A stretch of 64,000 nt of DNA from Porphyromonadaceae bacterium W3.11 (GTDB taxonomy: Bacteria; Bacteroidota; Bacteroidia; Bacteroidales; Porphyromonadaceae). Shown one piece after another: positions 46,791 through 55,604 of the stretch. The position numbers and the translations under genes were made by a program. Under the pieces are notes generated by a model. It saw only the letters and a list, made by a program, of their open reading frames with translations. It had not been told where the DNA came from and made no database searches. The stretch covers positions 372,001 through 436,000 of the forward strand of contig JAUISX010000002.1 in NCBI GenBank assembly GCA_030434245.1, given 5' to 3'. Position 1 is the first letter of the stretch. The number at the start of each line of letters is the position of its first letter.

Positions 46791-47580
46791 CGTGCTCTAC
46801 GTCAGTTCCTTTGGTTAACGTCTCAATGTCATTTGTCAATAGTACGAACTCATCCACGCTTAATTGCTCAGGACGTTTGGTCAGTAGTGGATGGCTATCA
46901 GGTAGGGAAAGTTCGCCTAATAGTGCTTTGAGAGAATTGCGAATCGTTTTTCGCCTGCGGTTAAACGTCGTCTTCACGACGCTTTTGAATAGACGCTCAT
47001 CGCAACCCAAGCTCTGTCTCTCATTTCTAGTTAATCTGATTACACCACTTCTGACCTTAGGAGGTGGTGTGAAATGATGAGGTTCGACAGTGAATAGGTA
47101 CTCAATGTCGTACCATGCTTGGAGTAAGACACTCAAAATCCCGTAGTCTCTTCCTCCAGGAGGCGACGCTAATCGCTCCGCTACTTCCTTCTGGAGCATT
47201 CCCGCAGCTGCAGGGATATAATCACGGTATTCTAGCATATGAAAGAATATCTGTGAGGAGATATTGTAGGGGAAGTTGCCGATAAGCAGAAACGGCTTAT
47301 GGTCAAAGATGGTGTCCAGAGGTAACTTTAGAAAGTCTGCCTCTATCACTTCTAGATCGGGATAGTAAGCATGAAGGTACTCAATAGACTCTGTGTCAAT
47401 CTCCACAACTTTGACTTCGGGATATCGAGATGAGAGAAATTGAGTCAGGACACCCATCCCTGGTCCTACCTCCAAAATGGGTAGTGAGACCTCTTCCAAA
47501 GAGGCGGCAATATCTTCCGCAATCTCAAGATTTCTCAGGAAGTGTTGTCCCAAGGATTTCTTTGCTCGTACTTCTTTCAT
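46783..47580 (-). CDS. rsmA: 16S rRNA dimethyladenosine transferase
   Basis: A 265-residue KsgA/RsmA. It has KSLGQHFLRN, the SAM motif EVGPGMGVLT, EADFLKLPLD, the catalytic NFPYNISSQI and a C-terminal helical domain with FNRRRKTIRNSLKAL. It dimethylates two adenines near the 3' end of 16S rRNA during 30S maturation. Coupled to mgtE by an 8-nt overlap; transcribed divergently from the flippase-like gene. Confidence 0.96.
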   Translation of the reverse strand: MKEVRAKKSLGQHFLRNLEIAEDIAASLEEVSLPILEVGPGMGVLTQFLSSRYPEVKVVEIDTESIEYLHAYYPDLEVIEADFLKLPLDTIFDHKPFLLIGNFPYNISSQIFFHMLEYRDYIPAAAGMLQKEVAERLASPPGGRDYGILSVLLQAWYDIEYLFTVEPHHFTPPPKVRSGVIRLTRNERQSLGCDERLFKSVVKTTFNRRRKTIRNSLKALLGELSLPDSHPLLTKRPEQLSVDEFVLLTNDIETLTKGTDVEHDD

Positions 47581-47621
47581 TACTAATTACTTTATTATTC
47601 CTTAATATCCAGAAGAAATAG

Positions 47622-47629
47622 TACTTTTG
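47622..47629 (+). promoter_or_regulatory. TAnnTTTG promoter of the 47710 operon
   Basis: TACTTTTG with a TTATTATTCC stretch upstream. Transcription would begin near 47636, about 75 nt before the ATG. Confidence 0.65.
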
Positions 47630-47709
47630 TAGTCATATTTCACTGTCCAAGTCCGCTCTATCATACAAAACTACTAAAAAGTAAGCAGAGTGGCTCATTA
47701 TTTGTAGGG

Positions 47710-48768
47710 ATGATTAGTAAAAAAGATAACGGTAAAAGTAAGCTAAATAAGGCTCTGAGATTAACAGCTAAGATATTAATACCATTGACTATCGGGGTGT
47801 TTATTCTGTGGTTACTCTATAGGAATATGGATGTTGATGCCTTACTCGAGACGCTCCAAAGCGATGCAGACTTTGGTATCTTGGTCTTGGCTGCTTTTTT
47901 TGGCACTGTTGGAAATACGTTTCGAGGGATGCGATGGCAGATATTGAATAAATCATTGAGCCCAAACGCTCGAGCGATTAATTCTATCTTAACCACTCAC
48001 GGTAACTATACTTTGAATATGGCTCTGCCACGATTAGGGGAAGTTTGGCGTTGTGCCGCTATGGCTCATTACTCACGGATGAGTTTTTCTTCCCTCTTTG
48101 GCACGCTAATTATAGATAGAGCATATGATATTGTGGTGATGTTACTGCTTTTGTTGCTTGGAATGTTCCTTAATCTGGGCTTTTTCTCGGATTTCTTTAG
48201 AGAAAATCCAGGCTTTATTGAGAGTTTGCAACGTATCTTTTCTTCACCATGGTTTTATGTCGCATTGATACTCGTCATTATAGGCGTTATCTTTTTCGTA
48301 AAGTCATTAGGAAGAGGTAAATTTGGACAAAAGATTAAAGAACAACTAGATAATGTCTGGAATGGATTGAAGACAGTCGTTTCTATGGATAGAAAGTGGT
48401 TATTTTATCTCTATACCATAGGAATATGGGCGGGTTATTTCTTACAGTTTTACCTCGCTTTCTTTGCTTTTAGTTTTACCGCACATTTATCGCCTGCGAT
48501 AGCCTTGATAGCCTTCCTAATGGGGGCGATAGCAATTGCTGCTCCTGTACAGGGTGGTATGGGGGCGTGGCACTTTATGGTGATATATACCCTAGTGTTT
48601 TTTGGAATAGAGACAGGGGATGCCCAGAATTTTGCACTAATCGTGCACACATCCCAACAATTTATATGGAATCCTTTGATCGGTTTGATCTGCATAGGAT
48701 TACTACCATTGATCAATAAAAAATATAAGAAAGAAGAATTAGATATAGATCATGAAAGAGAGGATTGA
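47710..48768 (+). CDS. Lysylphosphatidylglycerol synthase TM-region/flippase-like membrane protein
   Basis: A 352-residue UPF0104/AglD-like protein with about eight helices. RNMDVDALLETLQ, a GNTFRGMRWQIL segment, RLGEVWRCAAM (the conserved R-x-GE motif), DRAYDIVVMLLLL and PVQGGMGAWH are family marks. Members are thought to move or modify lipids; the exact function is not established. It overlaps pheS by 17 nt, so the two are probably one transcript. Confidence 0.82.
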   Translation: MISKKDNGKSKLNKALRLTAKILIPLTIGVFILWLLYRNMDVDALLETLQSDADFGILVLAAFFGTVGNTFRGMRWQILNKSLSPNARAINSILTTHGNYTLNMALPRLGEVWRCAAMAHYSRMSFSSLFGTLIIDRAYDIVVMLLLLLLGMFLNLGFFSDFFRENPGFIESLQRIFSSPWFYVALILVIIGVIFFVKSLGRGKFGQKIKEQLDNVWNGLKTVVSMDRKWLFYLYTIGIWAGYFLQFYLAFFAFSFTAHLSPAIALIAFLMGAIAIAAPVQGGMGAWHFMVIYTLVFFGIETGDAQNFALIVHTSQQFIWNPLIGLICIGLLPLINKKYKKEELDIDHERED

Positions 48769-49780
48769 ACAACTGACAGCAGAGATAAAAGCGCTAGAGA
48801 TGCCTAAGATGGCAGACGAACTAGAAGCTCTACGCCTCAAATATTTGAGTAAAAAAGGACTTCTTAATCAGTTAATGGCTGACTTTAAGAATGTTGCCCC
48901 AGAGGATAAGAAGGAGGTGGGAATAATGGTCAATCAGCTAAAGCAATTGGCAATTTCCACTTTCGATGAAATGAAAGCAAAGTTTGAAGCTGAGGCTCAT
49001 CAGGAAGAGATGCAAGGCCTAGACCTTAGCCGTTCAGCCTATCCTATGCCTCTAGGTACTCGTCACCCTCTCAACTTGGTTCGTGACGAAGTGATCCGGA
49101 TTTTCAGCCGTTTGGGTTTTAATGTAGCTGATGGTCCTGAGATAGAGGATGACTGGCATGTCTTCGAGTCTCTTAATTTTGCCCCAGATCACCCTGCACG
49201 AGATATGCAGGATACTTTCTTCATCTCTCATAATCCAGAGATCCTTCTTCGTACTCATACTTCGTCAGTACAGACCCGTCTGATGGAGAAGCAAGAACCA
49301 CCTATCCGCATCTTATGTCCAGGACGCGTCTATCGTAATGAGGCGATCTCTTCACGAGCACACTGCTTCTTTCATCAAGTAGAGGCACTCTATGTAGCAG
49401 AGAATGTTAGTTTTGCGGATCTGCGTCAGGTGCTGATGCATTTTGCAAGCGAACTTTTTGGTCCTGATACTAAGATCAGATTACGTCCTAGCTACTTCCC
49501 TTTCACAGAGCCAAGTGCCGAAATGGATATTTCTTGTAAGATCTGTGGTGGCAAAGGGTGTGCACTCTGTAAAGGCTCTGGATGGGTGGAGATTCTAGGA
49601 TGTGGTATGGTGGATAGTGCCGTGTTGGAATCTTGCGGTATAGATAGCACTAAATACTCTGGCTATGCTCTAGGAATGGGTATTGAGCGTATCGCTAACC
49701 TCAAATATAGCGTGAGTGACCTCCGACTCTTCTCTGAGAATGACCTTCGTTTCCTTCGCCAATTTGAATCTGCACGATAA
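48752..49780 (+). CDS. pheS: Phenylalanine-tRNA ligase alpha subunit
   Basis: A 342-residue class II aaRS. It has an N-terminal coiled coil (about 1-90), motif 1-type segment NVADGPEIEDDWHVFESLNFA, motif 2 RTHTSSVQTR, EPSAEMDISC, the Cys-rich CKICGGKGCALCKGSG and motif 3 GYALGMGIERIA. It charges tRNA-Phe with PheT, which is not in the window. Codon use and position after a membrane-protein gene are ordinary. Confidence 0.96.
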   Translation: MKERIEQLTAEIKALEMPKMADELEALRLKYLSKKGLLNQLMADFKNVAPEDKKEVGIMVNQLKQLAISTFDEMKAKFEAEAHQEEMQGLDLSRSAYPMPLGTRHPLNLVRDEVIRIFSRLGFNVADGPEIEDDWHVFESLNFAPDHPARDMQDTFFISHNPEILLRTHTSSVQTRLMEKQEPPIRILCPGRVYRNEAISSRAHCFFHQVEALYVAENVSFADLRQVLMHFASELFGPDTKIRLRPSYFPFTEPSAEMDISCKICGGKGCALCKGSGWVEILGCGMVDSAVLESCGIDSTKYSGYALGMGIERIANLKYSVSDLRLFSENDLRFLRQFESAR

Positions 49781-49791
49781 AAGGTAGAAGA

Positions 49792-50448
49792 ATGAATATA
49801 AAAGAGCGATATCAAAAGGTGTTGGAGTGGTTTCAGGAGAACCGCCCTGTGGTTCAAACAGAGTTGGACTACACCACCCCTTTTGAGTTGCTTATCGCTG
49901 TAGTTCTTTCCGCACAATGTACCGATAAGCGGGTCAATATGGTTACGCCAGCACTCTTCGAGGCTTTCCCTACACCTGAAGTGATGAAGGAGGCCTCTCC
50001 TGAGCTTGTCTTTGAGTATATTAAGTCTGTCACTTATCCCAATAGTAAGGCCAAGCATTTAGTCGGATTGGCAAAAATGCTAGCTGATGAATTTGATGGC
50101 ATTATACCAGAGGATCCCAAGCAATTAGTTAGGCTCCCTGGAGTGGGACGTAAAACGGCAAATGTAGTTCTTAGCATACTCTATGCTCAGCCTCGTATAG
50201 CCGTAGATACTCACGTCTATCGTGTCTCGAAGAGAATAGGATTGGCTCCCCAGACTGCTAATACACCCCTTAAGGTAGAACAGGCTCTAATGAGACATGT
50301 CCCAGAGGAGCTAATGGCTAAGAGTCATCATTGGCTTATTCTGCATGGTCGTTATACCTGCTTAGCACGCCTACCGAAGTGTGATGAGTGCGGACTCGCC
50401 GAGTATTGTCGCTTTTATGCCAAGAAGGGACTAGCTCTTCCTCGTTGA
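49792..50448 (+). CDS. nth: Endonuclease III (DNA glycosylase/AP lyase)
   Basis: 218 residues. The helix-hairpin-helix is LPGVGRKTANVVLS with catalytic Lys, the Asp lies in AVDTHVYRVSKR, and the 4Fe-4S cluster ligands are C-x6-C-x2-C-x5-C at the C-terminus (CLARLPKCDECGLAEYC). It removes oxidised pyrimidines in base excision repair. It lies 11 bp after pheS and ends the cluster. Confidence 0.96.
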   Translation: MNIKERYQKVLEWFQENRPVVQTELDYTTPFELLIAVVLSAQCTDKRVNMVTPALFEAFPTPEVMKEASPELVFEYIKSVTYPNSKAKHLVGLAKMLADEFDGIIPEDPKQLVRLPGVGRKTANVVLSILYAQPRIAVDTHVYRVSKRIGLAPQTANTPLKVEQALMRHVPEELMAKSHHWLILHGRYTCLARLPKCDECGLAEYCRFYAKKGLALPR

Positions 50449-50988
50449 TTTTCTGCTAATAGATAGCAGACGTTTTTTAATTAATAGGGGCAGAGATAAG
50501 AGTTCCTTATGAGAAAAGCTAGGAATGTGTGTGTCTTTGCTTTTCGTAAGCGGTTCTTAGGGAGTGGCAAGAATTTCCACCTTGGGGTGGGTTGGATTGG
50601 ATTGAATTGGGTTTTCGGCTTGTAAAACTCTGATACAGAGTGATTCTGATGAATGAGTATTACGTGACGAATATGGGTTCTTTTTAGGTTCTTGAGTAGA
50701 ACTATATGGGATTGGAAGGAGGGGGAAGAGGTGAGAAGGGAATGAGTGGAAAGTGTTGGAGGTGAGGAGTTTTGCGTAGAAGTGCCATATGGGGTGAGGG
50801 TAAGAGTTTACGGTTTTTGTGCAGGAGGTCCGTTACTAGGTCGTTACCTATTTTTGGAAATGGTAACTAGGGGCAACTCTAGGTAACTGACAATAATTCT
50901 AAACTGGTGCTTTTGCCTTGAGGCTCAGTGTTTTGCATAGCGATGAATGCTTTGGTAACGGGTAACTTTGTCCATAAAACTAAAGCGT
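50449..50988. other. Intergenic left edge of the integrase island
   Basis: No gene is supported. It has G-rich plus-strand sequence around 50700-50800, an inverted repeat GTTACCTA (50843-50850) / TAGGTAAC (50880-50887), related TAACTAGG/TTACTAGG copies, and a TAACTTTG octamer at 50963-50970 that may be the integrase promoter. These repeats are candidates for integrase-binding arm sites or an attachment site. No tRNA is present at the edge. Confidence 0.5.
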
Positions 50989-52218
50989 ATGCAAAAGAGT
51001 AAGATCAAGGTGTTGCTCTACCTCAAAAAGAGCAGTCTGAATAAGGAGGGTAAAGCTACGATTATGGGGCGTATAACTGTTGGGCAATCTATGGCTCAGT
51101 TCAGTTGTAAACTCTCTTGTAACCCTGAGCTGTGGAATGCTCGGGAAAGTCGTCTGAATGGCAAGAGCCGAGAGGCGGTTGTGGTGAATAGTAAGCTAGA
51201 GCAGATACTCCTATCTGTTCACAATGCGTTTAGTACCCTCAAAGAGAGAGGAGAGCCATTTGGTGCTATGGCCGTAAAGGAGCTATTTCAAGGAGGAATA
51301 GAGAGCCAAACCACTCTCTTAGCTTGCTTTGATGAAATGATAGAGGAGCTTAAAACGCATATCGGTATTGATATCAAAGCCAATACTCTTAACGGCTACT
51401 ACCAAGCAAGAAAGCACCTACAGAGGTTTATTCTCAGTCGTTACAAGGTAAAAGACCTCGCCTTTGGACAATTTACAGAGGACTTTCTTATGGAGCTGGA
51501 GCGGTATATAAGAGGAGAGAAAGGTTTGTCTCAAAGCTATTACCGAGCCATTGCGATTAAACTAAAGAAAGTGTGTCGTCTTGCTTATAAAGAGGGGGTC
51601 ATAGATAGACAACTCTTTGAGAGCGTTAGGCTGGAGCGGGGAGATAATAAGCTACCTAAAGCATTAGATAGGGTTGCTCTGGAGAAACTCAAAGGGTTGG
51701 AGTTTCATGAATTAGAAGCAGAGCTAGAGCAAGCAAGAGATCTCTTTCTCTTTGCTTGTTACAGTGGGATGGCTTATTGTGACTTAGTTAGTATCACTAA
51801 GAAAGAACTCTTCAAGGATGAAGAGGGTGCTTTGTGGTTGAAGTATCGGAGACAAAAGACCGATACCCTTTGTCGGGTTAAGCTCCTACCTGAAGCCATA
51901 AGATTGATAGAGATGTTTAGTAGCAGTGAAAGAGAGGAGCTCTTCCCTGCGGTTGCTTACCAAGAGTATATGGCACAGCTAAAAGTTCTGCGATTAAGGA
52001 CTGGTATTAGTTTCCCATTCACCTCACATACCGCAAGGCATACCTTTGCTACGCTTATCACCCTAGAACAAGGTGTACCTATTGAGACCGTTAGTCGTAT
52101 GCTGGGGCATACACGATTGGAAACCACAGAGCGGTATGCTAAAGTTACCCCCAAAAAGCTCTTTAAGGAGTTTGACCGCTTCTTGTCTTTCACTGCTGAA
52201 TTATCCATTACCTTTTAA
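50989..52218 (+). CDS. Tyrosine recombinase/integrase, Bacteroidetes type
   Basis: About 409 residues from ATG 50989 (MQKSKIKVLLYLKKSSLN); the open frame begins at a TTG 21 bp earlier. It has the N-terminal Arm-like domain (IMGRITVGQSMAQFSCKL), a SAM-like core-binding domain, and a catalytic domain with the Lys in RRQKTD, HTARHTF (His and Arg), LGHTRLETTERYAKV (His, nucleophile Tyr). The first catalytic Arg is replaced in FACYSGMAYCDLVSI, which is usual in Bacteroidetes integrases of this type. It catalyses site-specific integration or excision. A second integrase follows 15 bp later. Confidence 0.92.
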   Translation: MQKSKIKVLLYLKKSSLNKEGKATIMGRITVGQSMAQFSCKLSCNPELWNARESRLNGKSREAVVVNSKLEQILLSVHNAFSTLKERGEPFGAMAVKELFQGGIESQTTLLACFDEMIEELKTHIGIDIKANTLNGYYQARKHLQRFILSRYKVKDLAFGQFTEDFLMELERYIRGEKGLSQSYYRAIAIKLKKVCRLAYKEGVIDRQLFESVRLERGDNKLPKALDRVALEKLKGLEFHELEAELEQARDLFLFACYSGMAYCDLVSITKKELFKDEEGALWLKYRRQKTDTLCRVKLLPEAIRLIEMFSSSEREELFPAVAYQEYMAQLKVLRLRTGISFPFTSHTARHTFATLITLEQGVPIETVSRMLGHTRLETTERYAKVTPKKLFKEFDRFLSFTAELSITF

Positions 52219-52233
52219 TAGGCCACAAACATT

Positions 52234-53429
52234 ATGAGAAGTACATTTAGAACATTATTCTACATCAATAGAAGTAAAGTAAAAGCTGATGGGAAGACAG
52301 CTATTCTTTGTCGCATCACGATAGACGGAAAGCAAACAACTATAACAACTGGCGAGGAGTGTCTGGTCAGTGATTGGAATAGCAAGAGAGGAGAGACCAA
52401 GGACAAGAGGATAAATGAGCGATTGCAAGGGTTTAGGGCGAGGATCGAGAGTTGCTATACAGAGCTACTGCAAAGGGATGGAGTGGTAAGTGCTGAGCTG
52501 GTAAAGAACAGATTACTTCATCAGGAGACTTCACAAGTAACATTATTAGAAGCGGGCAGAGCAGAAGTGGAAGCAGTCAAGGCTTGTGTGGGTAAGTCTA
52601 TTAGCAAAAGCACATATCAAGGAACTACTAGAAAAGACCAGATACTAAGGGAGTTTGTGGCTGAACAGATAGGAGAGGGTAAAGATATTCTGTTAAACAC
52701 TATTAGAGAGGAACTATTTGAGAAGTATCGTTTCTATTTGAAGAAGAGAGGACTTGCATCAGCTACTATCAATCAGTACTTGTGTTGGCTTAGTCGTTTG
52801 ATGTACAGAGCCGTTGGGCAAGGGGTAATACGCCTAACCCCTTTGAGAGTGCAAAGTATGAAGCAGTAGAGAGGAAGCTCCGCTACCTACATAAAGGAGA
52901 GGTAGAACAGTTACTCAAATTTCCAATGAGTGATAAGATAGCAGAGGAGGCAAGGCGGATGTTTCTCTTCTCTTGCTTTACTGGGTTGTCATTCTCCGAT
53001 ATACAGACACTCACAAAGGCAAACTTCGGAGTGACTGTTGATGGAGAGCATTACATCCGTAAGGAGCGAGAAAAGACAGGTGTGGAGTCACTAGTACCAC
53101 TGCATCCAATTGCTAAGGAGATTGCATTGAAACAAGCTAATAAGGACGAGAGCAAACTATTTTCTGAGAGTTATAAGTATCATCAGCTAAGTGAAGCTCT
53201 GAATGCTGTAGGTCAAGCTTGTGGTATCCGTCAGACCTTAACGTTTCACATGGCACGACACACATTTGGGACAATGGCATTGAGTGCAGGAGTGCCAATG
53301 GAAAGCATTGCTAAGATGATGGGACATACCACCATTAAGTCCACTCAAATCTATGCTCAGATTACCGACCAAAAGATAAGCGAAGATATGGATAAACTAA
53401 TAGCTAAGAGAAAGGAGGGTAAGCGATGA
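52234..53429 (+). pseudogene. Second tandem tyrosine recombinase, frameshifted
   Basis: Two plus frames (52234-52869 and 52926-53429) make one integrase of about 398 residues. The first has the Arm and core-binding domains (LFYINRSKVKADGKTAIL). The second has FSCFTGLSFSDIQTL, HMARHTFGTMA, and MGHTTIKSTQIYAQI with the nucleophile Tyr. Between them the +2 frame encodes NPFESAKYEAVERKLRYLH, so a one-base loss near 52828-52838 explains the break. The ATG at 52926 is internal to the catalytic domain. Likely inactive unless this is a sequencing error. Confidence 0.82.
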
Positions 53430-53803
53430 AAGAGAAAAGCTGGTTTGAGTGGGAGGAGATGAAAGACGGGAAATGGGAGATAGTCAGAAGAGGTAGTGGA
53501 GTAGTACTGATGACAGAGGGAGAGTTGGCTCGCTTCTTTGGTGTCAGCTGGTATAAGGTTAATGGACTACTGCAAAAGATACAGGCTGAAGGCAAACTTT
53601 ATCTCTCAGAGACAGAGGTAGAGGCTTTGCCAATTTATGGGGAAGGGCAATATGCAGGAGAAGCACCTCTATGTACTCTACAGATGATTATAGCTCTCTC
53701 CTTTTGTCTAGAGAGCATAGAGGCGAAGCGATTTAGAGATTACATCTGCTCCAAGGTATTAGAGTCTAACATCAAATGGTTTCCTCTATTACTTAGGTTA
53801 TAA
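53426..53803 (+). CDS. Small HTH-like protein coupled to the integrase
   Basis: 125 residues, overlapping the integrase stop by 4 nt (ATGA). It begins MKEKSWFEWEEMKDGKWEIV; residues about 28-52 (LMTEGELARFFGVSWYKVNGLL) look like a helix-turn-helix. No further family was recognised. Linkage to tandem integrases is common in Bacteroidetes elements, so a regulatory or excisionase-like role is plausible but not shown. Confidence 0.65.
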   Translation: MKEKSWFEWEEMKDGKWEIVRRGSGVVLMTEGELARFFGVSWYKVNGLLQKIQAEGKLYLSETEVEALPIYGEGQYAGEAPLCTLQMIIALSFCLESIEAKRFRDYICSKVLESNIKWFPLLLRL

Positions 53804-54126
53804 TGGTACTTATCTATATCATTGTAGTTACTACATTACTACAATAGGGATAATGCAATGAAAGAAAAAGGATTAGGGTGTAGTCGGATTTGATAAATAT
53901 TCGACTACACACTAATTACACCTACGACAACTTTAAAAAACTTTTCCTTTCACAGCTAACCCAATCAACATTAGAAATTAAAACCTATAGGCGTATTCTA
54001 TCCGCATTGCACTTATTACTGAAAAAAATACGAGATAGTTGCTCAAAAATTTGGTCGTTTTCCCTCTTTTATTTACCTTTTTCAAGTGAAGTTAAACTTT
54101 GATTTATAACTAAGAAGATTAAGAAA
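53804..54126. other. Intergenic region with inverted repeats before the bacteriocin-like genes
   Basis: No gene is supported. Two perfect inverted repeats are seen: ATTGTAG/CTACAAT (53821-53845) and GTGTAGTCG/CGACTACAC (53878-53910). They could be integrase or regulator sites. A weak promoter-like TAAACTTTG (three bases between TA and TTTG) lies at 54093-54101, 26 bp before the first peptide gene. Confidence 0.5.
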
Positions 54127-54345
54127 ATGAGAGAAATCGAACTGAATGTTGTGGGTCTAGCCCCTATGTGTGATGAAGAAGCGAGAGCAGTGGATGGGGG
54201 TGTAGTCCCAGTTGTTGCTGCTGCAATTGTTGCGGGAAAGTGGCTGTTAGGGCTTAGTCTGGGTGCTATAGCAATCGACATACTTCATAATCCTAGTAAC
54301 ACTGCAGAGCAGTTTAAACAAGGTTATGATGCGGCAAGAAAGTAA
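54127..54345 (+). CDS. Double-glycine leader bacteriocin-like peptide 1
   Basis: A 72-residue precursor. The acidic leader MREIELNVVGLAPMCDEE...VDGG (about 25 residues) ends in Gly-Gly, the cleavage signal for C39 peptidases. The core of 47 residues starts VVPVVAAAIVAGKWLLGLSL and is hydrophobic with small residues, then ends in a charged, soluble tail (FKQGYDAARK). This is the architecture of class II bacteriocins. The downstream C39 peptidase fragment and a second GG peptide support the call. Target is unknown. Confidence 0.75.
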   Translation: MREIELNVVGLAPMCDEEARAVDGGVVPVVAAAIVAGKWLLGLSLGAIAIDILHNPSNTAEQFKQGYDAARK

Positions 54346-54357
54346 TTTGATGTCTGC

Positions 54358-54789
54358 GTGAATGTATTTAGTAAAGCCATAAAACGGGTAAAGAATCATA
54401 CTCCACAATATGATATTGTAATCTTATTCCTCTTACTTTTACTGCACACATTAGTGGTTAAGGTTTATAGACCCTATGTTTATGCAAATTGTGATGTTGA
54501 GGACGGATTGTCGTTTGTGAATAATTATCCAAGTTTTTCTTCTGTACTGGTAGGGTATTTGACACTTAAAATTTATTCTTCTGGAGATCCAGAAGTATAT
54601 GATATCTTTGGTACCCAGTGGCAGTATGTCCTACTAGCCACCGTTGTACTCGGTAATTATTTACTTGAAGGTTTAGATATGATATTAGGAGGTGGAGATT
54701 GGTATGACATGATTGCGATTACGCTAGGTGGAGTGTTTGTTTTACCATTTATGTATTTCAAAAAAGATAAGTATGAAAGAATTAGATAA
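54358..54789 (+). CDS. Small membrane protein, candidate immunity protein
   Basis: 143 residues from a GTG at 54358, 12 bp after peptide 1. Predicted helices are VIILFLLLLLHTLVVKV, one near SSVLVGYLTLKI, YVLLATVVLGNYLLEGL and MIAITLGGVFVLPFMYF, with a basic tail. No family was recognised. Position between two precursor-peptide genes and the four-helix topology resemble bacteriocin immunity proteins, but this is inference. It overlaps the next gene by 17 nt. Confidence 0.6.
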   Translation: MNVFSKAIKRVKNHTPQYDIVILFLLLLLHTLVVKVYRPYVYANCDVEDGLSFVNNYPSFSSVLVGYLTLKIYSSGDPEVYDIFGTQWQYVLLATVVLGNYLLEGLDMILGGGDWYDMIAITLGGVFVLPFMYFKKDKYERIR

Positions 54790-54994
54790 CTTTGGGCTTG
54801 AAGAAGTCCGTGAGGATGAACTCGTCATGATTGATGGCGGAAGTGAATTATCTGATGCATTGGTAAGAGGAGCTGGATGGTTAGTGGGACAGGCAGTTAA
54901 TCTTGGTGAGGCTATTGGAAGAGGAGCAAAATTTCTTTTAGACAAGCAGGTAGAGATGATTGTTGAGACTGGTGGTTTGCCTCACGCTTACTAA
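54773..54994 (+). CDS. Double-glycine leader bacteriocin-like peptide 2
   Basis: From ATG 54773 the precursor has 73 residues; an earlier in-frame ATG at 54728 lies inside the preceding gene and would spoil the leader. The leader MKELDNFGLEEVREDELV...DGG is 23 residues. The 50-residue core begins SELSDALVRGAGWLVGQAVN and is an amphipathic helix with spaced Gly (GQAVNLGEAIGRG), reminiscent of the GxxxG contacts of two-peptide bacteriocins. Peptide 1 could be the partner. A strong terminator lies 70 bp after the stop. Confidence 0.75.
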   Translation: MKELDNFGLEEVREDELVMIDGGSELSDALVRGAGWLVGQAVNLGEAIGRGAKFLLDKQVEMIVETGGLPHAY

Positions 54995-55064
54995 CTAATT
55001 GTACAGTTCTCTTAGAGTTTGCTATTTCATATAGTACAAAGTTAGAATTGTTGTAAAATCGAGG

Positions 55065-55108
55065 CACTTGAGGAAGATGAAAATCTTTGTCTTCCTCAAG
55101 TGTTTTTC
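55065..55108 (+). terminator. Terminator after the peptide genes
   Basis: CACTTGAGGAAGA (55065-55077) and TCTTCCTCAAGTG (55090-55102) form a perfect 13-bp stem with a 12-nt loop, followed by TTTTTCTT. It separates the precursor genes from the processing genes on the same strand, which would lower expression of the latter. It also rules out the in-frame ATG at 55068 as start of the next gene. Confidence 0.9.
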
Positions 55109-55127
55109 TTGTATTACCGTAAAGTAT

Positions 55128-55601
55128 ATGGACAAAGTTTTTAGATGGCTTGCAAATGTCCCAACTGCGCTATTTGTAGGGATTTTCTGGTTAGTTGGAT
55201 TGCTCTGGAATATTGCTTTTAATTTGTTTGCTTGGTTCGTTTGTTCAGGACCTATATCGCAAGGGGATTTTGAGCCACCCGAAAGAGTCTTTGACTATAT
55301 AAATTATATTCTTATGGTACCACTAATTGAGACAGCATTATTTCAAGCACTACCTTATTATTTGCTAAATAAGATTGACTTCTTCCGAAAGAGGATATGG
55401 CTTATTATTCTTATTGGTAGTCTAGCCTTTGCCTTGTCACATTTTTACTCCATAGGCTATGTTATTTTTGCTGTTTTTCCAGGAATTCTATATATGACTG
55501 GCTATCATCTAAGACAAGGGAGGCACCCATTTGCATCCATTTTTATGGTGCATTTGTTGACAAATACAATCCCCCTTGTTTACCAGCTAATCTTTACCTA
55601 G
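55128..55601 (+). CDS. CPBP (CAAX protease/bacteriocin-processing)-family membrane protein
   Basis: About 157 residues from ATG 55128. Four or five hydrophobic helices carry degenerate CPBP motifs: motif 1 position is ETALFQALP (Glu68 but no second Glu or Arg), motif 2 FALSHF (Phe101, His105) and motif 3 HLLTN (His142, Asn146). Family members in bacteriocin loci act in processing or self-immunity. The missing second Glu casts doubt on protease activity. It lies 3 bp before the C39 exporter gene. Confidence 0.7.
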   Translation: MDKVFRWLANVPTALFVGIFWLVGLLWNIAFNLFAWFVCSGPISQGDFEPPERVFDYINYILMVPLIETALFQALPYYLLNKIDFFRKRIWLIILIGSLAFALSHFYSIGYVIFAVFPGILYMTGYHLRQGRHPFASIFMVHLLTNTIPLVYQLIFT

Positions 55602-55604
55602 TCT

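Noticed and set aside
52926-53429. Independent short integrase starting at 52926
   Set aside because: The ATG is inside the catalytic domain and the upstream DNA encodes the missing part in the same frame.
53890-54102. 70-codon plus frame before peptide 1
   Set aside because: Overlaps inverted repeats and the likely promoter; no leader or domain features.
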